64,000 bases of DNA from Puccinellia tenuiflora (taxonomy: Eukaryota > Streptophyta > Magnoliopsida > Poales > Poaceae), in NCBI GenBank assembly GCA_012064385.1, contig QRDG01001828.1:1-64000 (forward strand), in the 5' to 3' direction. The position numbers were made by a program, and so were the translations under genes. This document shows positions 1 to 11,368 of this stretch, piece after piece. The notes under the pieces were generated by a model that was not told where the DNA came from, did not search any database, and was given only the letters and a program-made list of their open reading frames with translations. Every line of letters begins with the position of its first letter. Position 1 is the stretch's first letter.

Positions 1-1459
1 ATGCCGGGAGTCCCGAGGGAGCTCGCAGAGCACTAGCAAAAAGTCGACAAGAACGCAAGGCCTGTCAAGCAGGCCTTGCGCCGCTTCAATGACGAACGAC
101 GAAAGGCTATCTGTGAAGAGATAGTCCGGCTCCTAGCTGCCGGGTTCATCGCCGAAGTTTTCCACCCGGCGTAGTTAGCAAACCCCGTCCTGGTGCTGAA
201 GAAGAACGGGTTCTGGAGGATGTGTGTGGACTACACCGGCCTCAACAAAGCATGCCCAAAGGACCCCTTCGCCCTGCCCCGAATCAACTAGCTCATCGAC
301 TCGACGGCCGGTAGCGAGGCGCTCTGCTTCATCGATGCCTATTCCGGGTACCATCAGATAAAGATGGCCCTGGAAGATCAAGAGATGACATCTTTCATCA
401 CGCCCTATGCCGCGTTTTGTTATATCTCCATGCCTTTCGGGTTGAAAAATGCCGGGGCAACCTACCAGCGGTGTATACAAAATTGTCTGCACGACCAGAT
501 AGGCCGCAACGTCCACGCCTACGTGGACGACATAGTGGTCAAGTCGAAGACCAAATCCGACTTGATTGTTGATCTAACCGAGACATTCAGCAATCTCCGT
601 AGATACAACATGTCGCTGAACCCCGAGATATGCGTTTTCGGGGTACCAACCAGAAAGTTGCTCGGCTTCATCGTCTCCCAGAGAGGAATTGAAGCTAATC
701 CGGACAAGATCAAAGCCATAGAAGCCTTGAAGAAGCCGGAGAACCTCAAGGACGTCCAGCGGCTGACTGGGTGTGTGGCCGTCCTAAGCCGTTTCATCTC
801 ACGACTGGGAGAGAAGGCGCTCCCTTTGTACCGACTCCTCAAGAAGTCGGAAAAGTTCATTTGAGATGATGAAGCCGACGCTGCCCTCCAGGACCTGAAG
901 AGGACACTTGCCGTGGCACCCATCCTTGCGGCTCCACTCGAGGACGAGCCGCTCCTTCTCTACATCGTCGTGACAAACAAGGTCGTCAGTGCGGTCATCG
1001 TTGTTGAGCGAACAAGGAGGAAGACAAGGAGCATCCGGTACAGAGGCCGGTCTACTACATCAGCGAGTGCCTCACCGAGTCCAAACAGCGCTACCCGCAC
1101 TACCAAAAACTGGTGTACGGGGTCTTCATCGCGTCAAGGAAGCTGCGCCACTACCTCATGGGCCACTCGATAACGGTGGTAAGCGCTAACCCGCTAGCTG
1201 ACATCATCTGCAACAGGGAGGCAACCGGGCGAGTAGCCAAATGGGCGGTCGAGTTGAACAATTTCGCCATTGCCTATGAGCCACGTAGGGCCATCAAGTC
1301 TCAGGCCCTCGCCGACTTCTTCGCCGACTGGACCGAGACTAACCAACCCGCCCCAGTCTACGAGTCGCCACGCTGGACCCTCTGCTTCGATAGCTAAAAG
1401 ATGTACGAAGGCTCGGGGGCTGGCGTGGTCCTCATCTCCCCTAAAGGAGACAAGATGTG
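1..1459 (+). pseudogene. Ty3/gypsy pol fragment (reverse transcriptase and RNase H), decayed
   Basis: The plus strand translates to a Ty3/gypsy reverse transcriptase. Visible blocks are the FIDAYSGYHQIKM motif (about 322-366), the MPFGLKNAGATYQR block (about 430-471) and the catalytic YVDD box (about 520-531). The RT connection and an RNase H-like region follow (about 860-1430, ending near the SGAGVVL block). The frame is broken by in-frame stops near 34, 172, 289, 862 and 1395 and by a frameshift near 1020-1110, so it is not functional. It lacks gag, protease, integrase and LTRs here: the left side runs off the window, and the right side is cut by the LTR starting at 1460. It is the oldest layer of the nest. 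The subfamily cannot be named from this piece. Confidence 0.93.
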
Positions 1460-3061
1460 TGATAACACACAAGTGTAGGGGATCATTTGTAGCCTTTTTG
1501 ATAAGTAAGAGTGTCGAACCCAACGAGGAGCTAAAGGTAGGATTAATATCTTCTCAAGTTCTATCAACCATTGACACAACTCTACGCACACCGAATGTTT
1601 GCTCTATCTAGGAAATAAAACTATAGGAATAAAACGGGTATGAAATGATAGCTTTGCAAGATAATAAAGAACAAGAAATTAAATGTCAGTTGCTACAGCA
1701 ATAAGGTAACATAAAGTGACATAATGTAACAGAACCATGAGTGTGGAAAAGTGAAGGCGTGGCGGAATTGTCCATAATTAATTAGTGAAGCTACTTGATT
1801 CATTGTCTTTGATGCAGTTTTCTATGTGGGAGAGGCAAAGCATACACGTTCTCAACTACTTGTGATTACATGTACTATATGATTGGAACATTAGCAAGCA
1901 TCCGCAAGTACTAACATTCATTAAGGTAAAACCCAACCATAGCATTAAGATCATATGGTCCTCTTTATCCCATACAATGTCAAAAACCGGGACGGGGCTT
2001 AGGTTTCTGTCTCTCCGGCAGCCCTACCCCCCGGCCTCCTTCACGTACTACAAACCCTATGATGTGATCCATGCGCGCATAAATATATAATGGGCACCAT
2101 AGGACTGTACCATATCGACATACAACTTGAATCAACCAAACATATTCAATAATTCAACCATATGACAAAAAGAACTACACAAACATGACATAGATCATTG
2201 GATAATACTTTATAGCATCAAACACCATGTTTACATAGAGGGGTACAGAGGTTTGTGGGAGAGTGGAGGAAAGGGCAAGGCGGAGGCGGCACGGGCGGCG
2301 CATGGCGGCGGCCAGCCGGCTAGGGGGAGCACCGCCCCCTAACCCCCTTCCTCCATGGCTTCTTGGTGCTGTAGAGGAGCCCTCCCCCTTGTAGATGAGA
2401 GCCAAGGGGGAGGCAAATTCGTGCCTTTTGGTGGCTGCCTCCAAAATTAGGGTTTCCTCTCTTTATATAGGTGGAGACAATGTTTCCCGGCCTTCCGATT
2501 GATGGCCACTTGATCCAAGGGATCTTGGGCACCTCTAGAACCTTCATAGGGACCCCTCACATCCTTAATGAGGTCCCAAAGTCGTGGCTTGATCGAATCC
2601 TCCAAGTTTGGTAAGAGTTGGAGTCAATCACGTCACCAACTTTCGGAATCCCGTAATCAGATATTTGGCTTTCAGTAAAACGGGGATTCCTGGAGCTACG
2701 GACCTACGATTGGGCTGTTCTTGGGATTAATTGAAAGCTATGGAAATTTCACACAACTTTATCCATTGTGAGATCTTCAGTTGACGTCGTCTTCAGGTCT
2801 CAAACTGACGATCTCTGAAATCTGTTGGAAGGGACAGATTTCAGGAAAGTCAGAGTCCACCTCCAACAAGTCTCCTTTTGCGTTTTTGCCAATTTCCAAG
2901 TGATTCCTACACATCAAAGTATAAAACAAGAACATTATGCACTTTTGCAACTATTAATAGGTTAGTCCATATAAATCATAAACTTAATATAAAAACAAGT
3001 GTCAAAGGCATAAAAGTAGCATGAAACAATCAAAAATTATAGATACGTTTCGGACATATCA
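1460..3061 (-). repeat. 3' LTR of the outermost element (about 1.6 kb)
   Basis: The LTR begins TGATAAC and ends ...ATATCA before the internal sequence. Its first ~570 bases align with 57938-58527, with scattered differences. On the minus strand a TATATAAAG box lies at 2461-2469, consistent with a promoter firing leftwards as expected for a minus-strand element. The left junction cuts the gypsy pol reading frame after 1459. Short incidental ORFs in it are not coding. Confidence 0.8.
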
Positions 3062-3784
3062 ACATCCCAAGCTTAATTCCTGCTCGTCCTCGAGTAAGTA
3101 AATGATAACAAAATAATTTTTGGTGTTGAATGCTTTATCAGGTTTTTAACAATTGCATGATAAATGATGTATAGATAATAAAACTTTAATAACCACGTTA
3201 TCTAATGAAAAGATATCAACGAATTAAGAGTTCATAATATGAAATTTATAAACATCAAGAAACATTGTAATGATCATAATAAAACATGATAGAGTGGTAT
3301 CTCGCTTGCCCTTTCTGGTACCGCAAAACACAAATGCAGAGCACCTCCGAAGTTCAAGTGGAGACTAGAACAAAGATAGAAACATCACAGCTATAACTTA
3401 GTTAATAGTATTTTGCAACAAAGCACATTACACTAAGAATAACAACTATGCTCTCGAAGAAGTGCTCAAAGAAAGATATGGTGACTCAACATAAAAATAA
3501 AAAACAGCCCCTTCGCAGAGGGAAGCAGGGATTAGTCATGTGCTAGAGTTTTTTATATTTTAATTTTTATTTTTCAACAGAAGTAAAACAGTTTTGAGAT
3601 ACGCATGCTTTCGTCAACGACTTCACAGTAAAGAAACTAGCTAGTCCCCAATTTCAAGCAAGCCTTTTAGACTTATGAGAACGGCTGGTTTTAGAGGAAC
3701 GAGTACACTCCTCTTTCTTCTTTGTTTCACCACTAACAATTGTTTGAGCTGATTTCTTAGATTTTTATTGTGCGGAGGAGAATG
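3062..3784 (-). other. Internal non-coding part of the outermost element, next to its 3' LTR
   Basis: AT-rich DNA without a plausible coding frame. It starts with the CATCCCAAGCTT block next to the LTR. Read on the minus strand this is purine-rich and sits where a polypurine tract should be. The segment resumes at 54333 on the far side of the inserted element. Confidence 0.6.
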
Positions 3785-3789
3785 GTGAG

Positions 3790-5105
3790 TATTCGCACCC
3801 ATTTTTGGCACTTGGCCGGCATGTCCCTGGATGTCCTTGGTTTAGGCGAGACGCACTCAGGAGGACCCCAAGACATGGACAAAGAGGAGGGAGACATGCT
3901 ATGTCTCAAATTGGCAAGCCACCAGGCTGCAGGCCACCATGTCCCAGGACCCGGCGTTTGGTCATCCAGGAGCTGGTCTTGGTTCCAGGAGCCGGTACTA
4001 AGCCAACATTGTCCAAGGAGCCGGGTTATTATCAAGGAGTTGGCATTCTCCCAGGAGCCGAAATTTCATGCCCCAGCGGTAGGTCATAAGCCGGCTTAGC
4101 CGATACTGCCATGTCCGGAGCCGGTATACTCATACAAGTTGTGAGGAAAGGTGACACTATCGTCCTAGGAGGAGAAGCCGGCATGTCACCATACTGCTAT
4201 GTCCAAGTCAACATGCTGCCAGATGAGTCGGCTCACCTCAATCAAGTCGGCATCTTGCCATTATTGCATCAAAGTCGGCATCCTGCCATCAAGCCAGCTT
4301 GCTGCCAAGTCGGCATGTCACCATATCCCAGAGAGAGAATGCATCTGTCACTATATGGTCCCGGGTTGTGCTACAATCAGGTTTGCTAGCCGGTTGAGTA
4401 ATGGCCCAAGAAGGACCCGGAAAGGACTGGCAACTCGGCAAAGACGGCACCCATGGAAGGCGACAGGCCATGAAGGACCTTAACTCAGACTATGGCGCCA
4501 TGAGGATGAGCTCAGATGGAGGAGTACTTAACACGGAAGTTGTGCGTGTCGTCGAGACCTACAACTATGCTTTTGGATTCTGGACAGGAGTTCGACTTGG
4601 ACTAGGACTAGGGTTTAGGACGTGGATTAGTGTACTTTTCTTGTAAGAAAAGCCTAGATGAGTCCTTTGCTTGTACGGGAAGACCAGCCGCCTCATATAT
4701 ATGTGAGAGGTGATGGCCGATTGAATAGAACAACACCAATCGACATATCAATCTATCATACTTTTCGTCTATCTTTACCCTCGTACCTATGCTTCTCGGT
4801 CCTCCGTAGTTAGCTAGCTATACCGGCGATCTGCGAAGCCACGAGGCTCTAGGGGCGGTCATGCCGACCTAGAGCAACCCATAGTCGCCGCGAGCCCTGA
4901 CGGGGTCCCTCCCGGGCAAGCGGGGCTTCGGGTCTAAAAAGCGTCCGCCGGATGTCCTGCGTATCGCGCTTCCGGACGGATCTCCTTCGACGTGAGCTGC
5001 GGTGCATCACCCTCAGCGTCAAGGTACCCGGATCTTAGGTGTGGTTGATCAAACACCTTGGTGACTCCCGATTTGCGAGTGTGGGGCCCCGTTTAAAGCG
5101 CAACA
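3790..5105 (+). repeat. 5' LTR of the second-layer element (1316 bp, internally deleted)
   Basis: It aligns end to end with the 3' LTR at 52753-54327 but lacks about 259 bases that the 3' copy has between roughly 53540 and 53798. The junction here is at about 4569 (GCTTTTGGATTCTGGACAGG). The first dinucleotide is TA instead of the TG seen in the 3' LTR, so a canonical LTR end is mutated. It ends GCGCAACA. Confidence 0.88.
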
Positions 5106-5112
5106 CACTTTT

Positions 5113-5130
5113 TGGCGACTCCGCTAGGGA
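5113..5130 (+). promoter_or_regulatory. Primer-binding site of the second-layer element
   Basis: The tract TGGCGACTCCGCTAGGGA starts seven bases after the end of the 5' LTR. Its complement ends in CCA, as a tRNA 3' end must. Which tRNA it pairs with was not determined. Confidence 0.65.
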
Positions 5131-5204
5131 CGAAGCGTCAAACAATTTACAACCCGTTCTCGCTACAAGGAGCGCATCAAGAGGCAACAATCTATAGAGG
5201 TAAC

Positions 5205-6673
5205 ATGTATCATCAAAAGACTTACGTAGATGCAAATAGCCCTCACGTCGGTGTGATTGGGCATACTATATCGGCTAGCTTTAGTTATCTTCCATATAGC
5301 TATGAGCAAAAGCCGATAGAGGGCTGCCTTGTCTACACACGACAAATAGATCCAAGTTCTTATGCATCGGCTGCTCCAGATTATAGGCCGATGAATAACA
5401 TTGAGTACTCGATCGATCAACATGGGACACTTCACATGATAGAAGATGTCTCACAGTTTTATTCATCGGCTGCCGACTCGCAGTATGCGGGATCATCCCC
5501 AAACAGGCCGATGGATGGGGAGATCGGCTACGCTTCTACGAGCTATTTGGCCGGTTACTCTTAGCCGACTTACACATCGCCTCATGAGATTAATTACTCA
5601 GCGCCATATGCAACTAGTGGTTTTCAGGAATCGGCTTACCTTCATGGTCATGGCCGGTTATATGGAGATTATACAGGAGTACAGGTGCCGGCTCAAGTTA
5701 TTATGGTCAATAGTAGCTCCCAGTCACCAATGCAAAATTTCGGCACACCACAACCGAAATATTTCAAAGGAGTCGGGGGCAATCCTATGATGAGTGGAAG
5801 GCCAAACACCTGAGAGATTTTGAGGCGCATAAGAAGATGCGTGAAAAGGAGGCAAGGAAACTTGAAGAAATCAAACTAACTCCTTCACACAGCACAAAAG
5901 GAGAAACACTGCAGGACAAACAACAAAAGGAGATTGATTCGACCTGCTTGGTCAATGTCGGCTCGAAGAAGTCGGATAATGGCGAATCCTTCGTCGATTC
6001 CTTGAAATCTGAAGATGTCACAGCTAACACCGATGACTTTACTACGCCAACTTGGGAGCAATTATCCGACGAACAGCGTCAAGGCTATGAAGTTATCAGA
6101 AGGAAGCGCAGAGAGGAGTTCGAAGCACTCAAGAAGAAGCGTGAGGAGGAAGACTTGCAGATGTTTTGCGAGTTCGAAAAGGATATTGCCAAGTCCGTAC
6201 CCCCATGCAGCAATCATGCTGAATCCTCTGCATTACCAAAGCAAGAAGACGAATCTCTGCGAGCCGACCAGGAGGAGGTTGATTCGGCTAGCACGATCGA
6301 GTCGGCAGAAGGCGGGTTTGATCGTATACATGCCGAGTCCAATCAACGGCGTGAGATTGACCCGGCAGACATAGCCGACTTAGGGGAAGCCGAACCCAAC
6401 AGTTCGGGTAATGCCGAGTCGGGCATACGAGCCGAGTTCATCGAGCCGACAGAGGAAGAATTCGTCAAGCTGGAACACGGCGAGAAATGCGAGCCGGCCA
6501 TGTTCGACTTTTCTGGAGGCGAGGGGGCATACCTGCTACCCTGCGAGTTCCGTGCCAAAGATGATGAAGCCGGACAATGTTCGGTTAATGAAGAGTGTAC
6601 AGGAGACGCGACACGGGATCCAGAAGAGGAAGTCGAAGCGTTGGAGAGCTATCCAGAGACGGAGCAAAGCATT
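5205..6673 (+). pseudogene. Unknown retroelement ORF, N-terminal part (to the CACTA insertion)
   Basis: An ATG at 5205 opens a Tyr/Ser/Pro-rich frame. It passes one in-frame TAG at 5562-5564 and continues in the same frame to about 5812. There a frameshift near 5790-5815 moves it into the frame of the next part. That part is highly charged: KHLRDFEAHKKMREKEARKL near 5800-5860, a predicted coiled-coil type segment near 6100-6170, then an acidic Glu/Asp/Ser-rich region to 6670. No CCHC zinc knuckle, protease or RT motif is present. The frame is cut at 6673 by the CACTA element and resumes in frame at 50305. By position it occupies the gag site of the element; a capsid-like function is only inferred from position. 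Two stops and one frameshift over the whole ORF suggest recent decay. Confidence 0.6.
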
Positions 6674-6698
6674 CACTACAAGAAATCCGGTCTATTGC
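6674..6698 (+). repeat. Left terminal inverted repeat of the CACTA element
   Basis: 25 bases, beginning CACTACAAGAAATCC, match the complement of 50277-50301 without a mismatch. The CACTA start and the ATT flank define the exact end. Confidence 0.95.
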
Positions 6699-6737
6699 AA
6701 TGAACAAAATCGTGGAAATAAGCGTCAAATCGTCGCA

Positions 6738-7852
6738 TGTCGGGTATGTAACCCCGGGTACCCAGAGTTGGAGATTTATTAGTGCGGCAGGAGGAAAGAA
6801 ATAGCAGGAAGTAAGCAAATAATAAATAAAAGGGGAAGAAAGGCTGACCTGGGCCGACTCTCCCCTCACCCGGCAGGCCACCAAGCAAACCCGGCTGGGC
6901 CGAGCTCCGGTGACCCGGCTGGGCCGAGATCCGGTGACCCGGTTGGGCCGACCTCCCCTGACCCGGCTAGGCCTAACTCCAGTTTCCTGCTGGGCTGACA
7001 TTTGCCTTACTCAGCCTCTCATCCCGGCGTCTGCCACGGCCCATTCGGCGTTTCCTCTGGGAGGCCGGATCATCTCCACCAGGCCAGGCCGGCATCCTCC
7101 GCCCGGATCGAAGCCAGGCCACGAGGCCAAATCGCAGGGCGACTTCCATCGCGAAGCACCAGAAGACCATCCTTCGGTCGTTTCCTGGCCGGATCGTAGC
7201 TATGAAGAGGAGACCGGCCTCCACACTCCCAGGCCGGGTCATCTGCTTTATTCCGAGACATCGTCCAGCATCCGGCACTCTACGTCGACGCTCGCACCAG
7301 CTACCAGATGCCGGCTACCCCCAGAAGAAGATAAAAATGAGTTGACCAAGCAGGAACAAGACAAGGAAAGGACAGCCAGCATGGCCACACTGGCAAGGAC
7401 GTGACAAGAGTACAAATGATGACATAGGCAACAGTGCTGATTAGACTCCAGTAGGCATGTCACCTACAGTGCTGTGCCCGTGCAGCGCATAGTGCCCCGT
7501 GGGCCAACTCTTGTCCCCTGGGCTCCCCTTTATAAGGAGCACCAGGGGTAGCTCACACGGGACACCGGACCCAGGTCTCTTTTCCTCTGCTCCCTTACGA
7601 GCCTTCTTCCTCCTCTAGTAGAACAGCTCTAGGAGCAAACTTGTAGCTACGGAATACATCTTCATATACAGATCAGACAAGCAGGAGTAGGGGTTTTACC
7701 TCCTCACGAGGGCCCCGAACCTGGGTAAACCGCGTGTGTTCTTCACCTTGTGTGCGTATTTCTATGCATAATCCCTCCCCGAATCCTCTAGCGTCCATCG
7801 GCCCCCAAACTTAAGCCTACCCCTAGGCATCTGTCTGTTCACCACGACGACA
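6738..7852 (+). repeat. 5' LTR of the pol-less element (1115 bp)
   Basis: It contains a TATAAGG box at 7531-7537. A short tandem of 20-22-bp units built on GACCCGGCTGGGCCGA lies at about 6890-6975. The LTR copy at 16468-17582 has the same length. Confidence 0.88.
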
Positions 7853-10303
7853 GTTGGCGCCCACTGTGGGGCTGGTAGTGGTGCTTGCTGGGCTAATTTC
7901 GGACGAGACCTTCTTCATCGACTCCGGCGAGCACCTCGCATGGCGTCGCGGGGTTTCCGCTCACCGGGCCGCTTCGTCAAGTTCTTCGTCACCGGTGCCA
8001 ACGTCGTCAACGAATCACAGGGGCGACACGGTCGGATAGCCGTGCCTCTGGCTTGCCCGGCGGCTCTATGTCAACACTGCCGCCGCGCTCGTAGGCCACC
8101 CAGGCATCATCAATTCGGACGGGACCTTCTACATCAACGCGGGGACTCGACATCGCTATTGTCCCCCGCGCTCTAGCTTGCCGCTGTGAGCAGAGGCTAG
8201 CGCTGCCTCCACCAACGGACATCATTGGCAGATCCCGGATGAGAAAAGCGACTCGGGGACTCAACTCCGGCATAGTCCCCGTGTGTTAACTCATTTTCGA
8301 GTTGACTACAGTTCGAATCCGAGTTAAGGCTTGGAAATCCGAGTCAGAGTTGGAAAATCCGAGTTAAGGCTTGGAAATCCGAGTCAGAGTTGGAAAATCC
8401 GAGTTAAGGCTTGGAAATCCGAGTCAGAGTTGGAAAATCCGAGTTAAGGCTTGGAAATCCGAGTTAGAGTTGGAAAATCCGAGTTAAGGCTTGGAAATCC
8501 GAGTCAGACTTGGAAAATCCGAGTTAAGGCTTGGAAATCCGAGTCAGAGTTGGAAAATCCGAGTTAAGGCTTGGAAATCCGATTCAGAGTTGGAAAATCC
8601 GAGTTAAGTCTTGGAAATCCGAGTTAAGGCTTGGAAATCCGAGTCAAGGTTGGAAAATCCGAGTTAATCTTGTGGAATTCGACATATGATGGTCAAATCC
8701 GACATACATGTGGTCCGGCCTGAGATGTTGGTGGCCCAGACCGACATATTGATATTCATAACGGCATCAACGTCTTCCTCGACTTCTCCAACAACATTGC
8801 CTCGTGAGTATCATTTATATGTCTGCATCACTCTTTTGAATAGTCTCAAACAATGCTCGGGGACTCTCCCCTCTTTTCTGTTTTGCTTAGCTGTTTTTTC
8901 CGGGAACGAAATGTCGTAACCCGGGGACTGGCCGTACAGTCTGTTTTACAGTTTCTCCTAGATAAGAAAAGCAACTCGGGGACTCGTTTGAAAACCGAGT
9001 CTGCATTGTAATATATATACTTTCGCTGCTAGACTTAAATATATCTATGGAATAGAGTTACTGCTCCCGTTAAATATTTATTATATATGTGCTTAAACTA
9101 ACATTGAAAGGTGATATCGATTTTACCGAGAGAATATTCATCACCAAGATTGCGGTTTTATCGGTTGTCTCTGATTACCCAAAATATCATAGCATTATCG
9201 GTATTCTCCAGATCGCCGTTTATTTCGGTTTGCGGTTATATCTCAACATCACCTCATATCTCAAATCGCCGTCTATGTCGGTTCGCCTAAATATCTGGGC
9301 ATCCTGCAATATCTTGAATCGCCATTTATTTCGGCTTGCCAAAATATCACGGCATTTATCTCACATCATCAGGCATCTCACAAATCGTTATCTTTATCGG
9401 CCTTACCGACTGTCATGATTCTTCAATTATCCGAGCTTACAGAGTACCATGGCATAATTATCTCAGTGCGCAGAATCATAAAATATCTAATCTCAGTGAG
9501 TGTTGCGCGTTGAGAAATATCTCAACTCGTCATCTGACAAGTGCCCATGAAGGCAGAATGTCAAATTCAGTCAAGGACGACTGTATCTCGGTCCAGCTCG
9601 TGCTGCCGATATACAATTTCGGTAATGCCCAAGAAGGCTAGAAACCGGTATATAATGATGCCCAAGCAGGCTATATGTCGGTTCGGCTCATGCTGCCGAC
9701 ATATCTATGCGGTAAAAGCCCAAAGTGGTAGAAACCGACATATAAGAAATATGCCCAAGAGGCCAATATATCAAACCAGCTTATGCTGGAGACATCGGAT
9801 GTCGGTAATCCGACATCGGAAATACGCCCATGCAGGCACTGCGACAATCCAGCAAAAGGATGTTGACATCCGACATATGAAACATGCTCGTGCAAGCAGT
9901 GTGCCAAATTGCCCAATGTCGGCAGAAACATCTATGTGTGGCCATGCCCATGCATGCGATGCATTTCCAGAGCAAACTGTCCATCTCGTTGTTGATTCGG
10001 GTGAGCTCGGTCAACCGGATGACGTGTTTGGTCTAGAGGGCATGGCTAGATGACGGACTTATGATGGTAGACATACGACTTTGGCAAATGCCCAGCTTGG
10101 CTAAAAATTAACATGCGATGACACCCATGCAGGCTACAACGTGATACAACGCGTACTACCGACATGGGATTTTAGCATTTCCCATGATGGCTATATATTC
10201 GATTCAGCCCGTGCTGGCTGTCTTTTGAGTACCAACTCTGCGATACCAATTTTTGGTAAGACTATGCACGACTCTCCGAGACCCACATAGCCTCGGGGAC
10301 TAA
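7853..10303 (+). other. Internal domain of the pol-less element, non-coding, with a 20-bp minisatellite
   Basis: The primer-binding tract at 7854 is followed by about 450 bases of GC-rich leader. About 18 copies of a 20-bp repeat occupy 8321-8680, alternating GAGTTAAGGCTTGGAAATCC and GAGTCAGAGTTGGAAAATCC. The rest, about 9060-10290, is AT-rich with loosely repeated blocks such as GCCCATGCAGGC. No retroviral protein motif was found in any frame. Confidence 0.75.
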
Positions 10304-11363
10304 TGTCGGGGATGTAACCCCGGGTACCCAGAGTTGGAGATTTATTAGTCCGGCAGGAGGAAAGAAATAGCAGGAAGTAAGCAAATAATAAAGAAAAGGG
10401 GAAGAAAGGCTGACCTGGGCCGACTCTCCCCTCACCCGGCAGGCCACCAAGCAAACCCGGCTGGGCCGAGCTCCGGTGACCTGGCTGGGCCGAGATCCGG
10501 TGACCCGGTTGAGCCGACCTCCCCTGACCCGGCTGGGCCTAACTCCACGGCCCATTCGTCGTTTCCTCTGGGAGGCCGGATCATCTCCACCAGGCCAGGC
10601 CGGCATCCTCCGCCCGGATCGAAGCCAGGCCACGAGGCCAAATCGCAGGGCGACTTCCATCGCGAAGCACCAGAAGACCATCCTTCGGTCATTTCCTGGC
10701 CGGATCGTAGCTATGAAGAGGAGACCGGCCTCCACACTGCCAGGCCGGGTCATCTGCTTTATTCCGAGACATCGTCCAGCATCCGGCACTCTACGTCGAC
10801 GCCCGCACCAGCTACCAGATGCCGGCTACCCCCAGGAGAAGATAAAGATGAGTTGACCAAGCAGGAACAAGACAAGGAAAGGACAGCCAGCATGGCCACA
10901 CTGGCAAGGACGTGACAAGAGTACAAATGATGACATAGGCAACAGTGCTGATTAGACTCCAGTAGGCATGTCACCTACAGTGATGCGCCCGTGCAGCGCA
11001 TAGTGCCCCGTGGGCCAACTCTTGTCCCCTGGGCTCCCTTTTATAAGGAGCACCAGGGGTAGCTCACACGGGACACCGGACCTAGGTCTCTTTTCCTCTG
11101 CTCCCTTACGAGCCTTCTTCCTCCTCTAGTAGAACAGCTCTAGGAGCAAACTTGTAGCTACGGAATACATCTTCATATACAGATCAGACAAGCAGGAGTA
11201 GGGGTTTTACCTCCTCATGAGGGCCCCGAACCTGGGTAAACCGTGTGTGTTCTTCACCTTGTGTGCGTATTTCTATGCATAATCCCTCCCCGAATCCTCT
11301 AGCGTCCATCGGCCCCCAAACTTAAGCCTACCCCTAGGCATCTGTCTGTTCACCACGACGACA
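10304..11363 (+). repeat. 3' LTR of the pol-less element (1060 bp, 55-bp deletion)
   Basis: Same ends as the other LTR copies. It lacks about 55 bases near 10549 that are present at about 6978-7032 and 16708-16762. Confidence 0.87.
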
Positions 11364-11368
11364 TCGCA

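Larger units (their letters stand above)
6738..11363 (+). mobile_element. Pol-less LTR retrotransposon inside the CACTA left end, TSD TCGCA
   Basis: LTRs at 6738-7852 and 10304-11363 both open with TGTCGGG and close with ACGACGACA. The flanking duplication TCGCA lies at 6733-6737 and 11364-11368. A PBS-like tract TTGGCGCCCACTGTGGGG follows the left LTR at 7854-7871, and GCCTCGGGGAC precedes the right LTR. The internal 2.45 kb contains no gag or pol, so this is a non-autonomous (LARD/TRIM-like) element that must use another element's proteins. It sits only 64 bases inside the CACTA terminus. Short ORFs in it are not supported as genes. Confidence 0.9.

Noticed and set aside
5112..5204. Extension of the unknown retroelement ORF upstream to 5112
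   Set aside because: It would start with a non-ATG codon inside the primer-binding site; the first ATG in frame is at 5205.
6910..7404. 164-codon ORF in the TGTCGGG LTR, repeated in the other copies
   Set aside because: It lies inside an LTR, and the 10304-11363 copy has a 55-bp deletion that breaks it. No domain was seen.
9780..10060. Loosely repeated GCCCATGCAGGC blocks considered as a CRISPR-like array
   Set aside because: Repeats are degenerate, spacing is irregular and the context is a plant retrotransposon interior.
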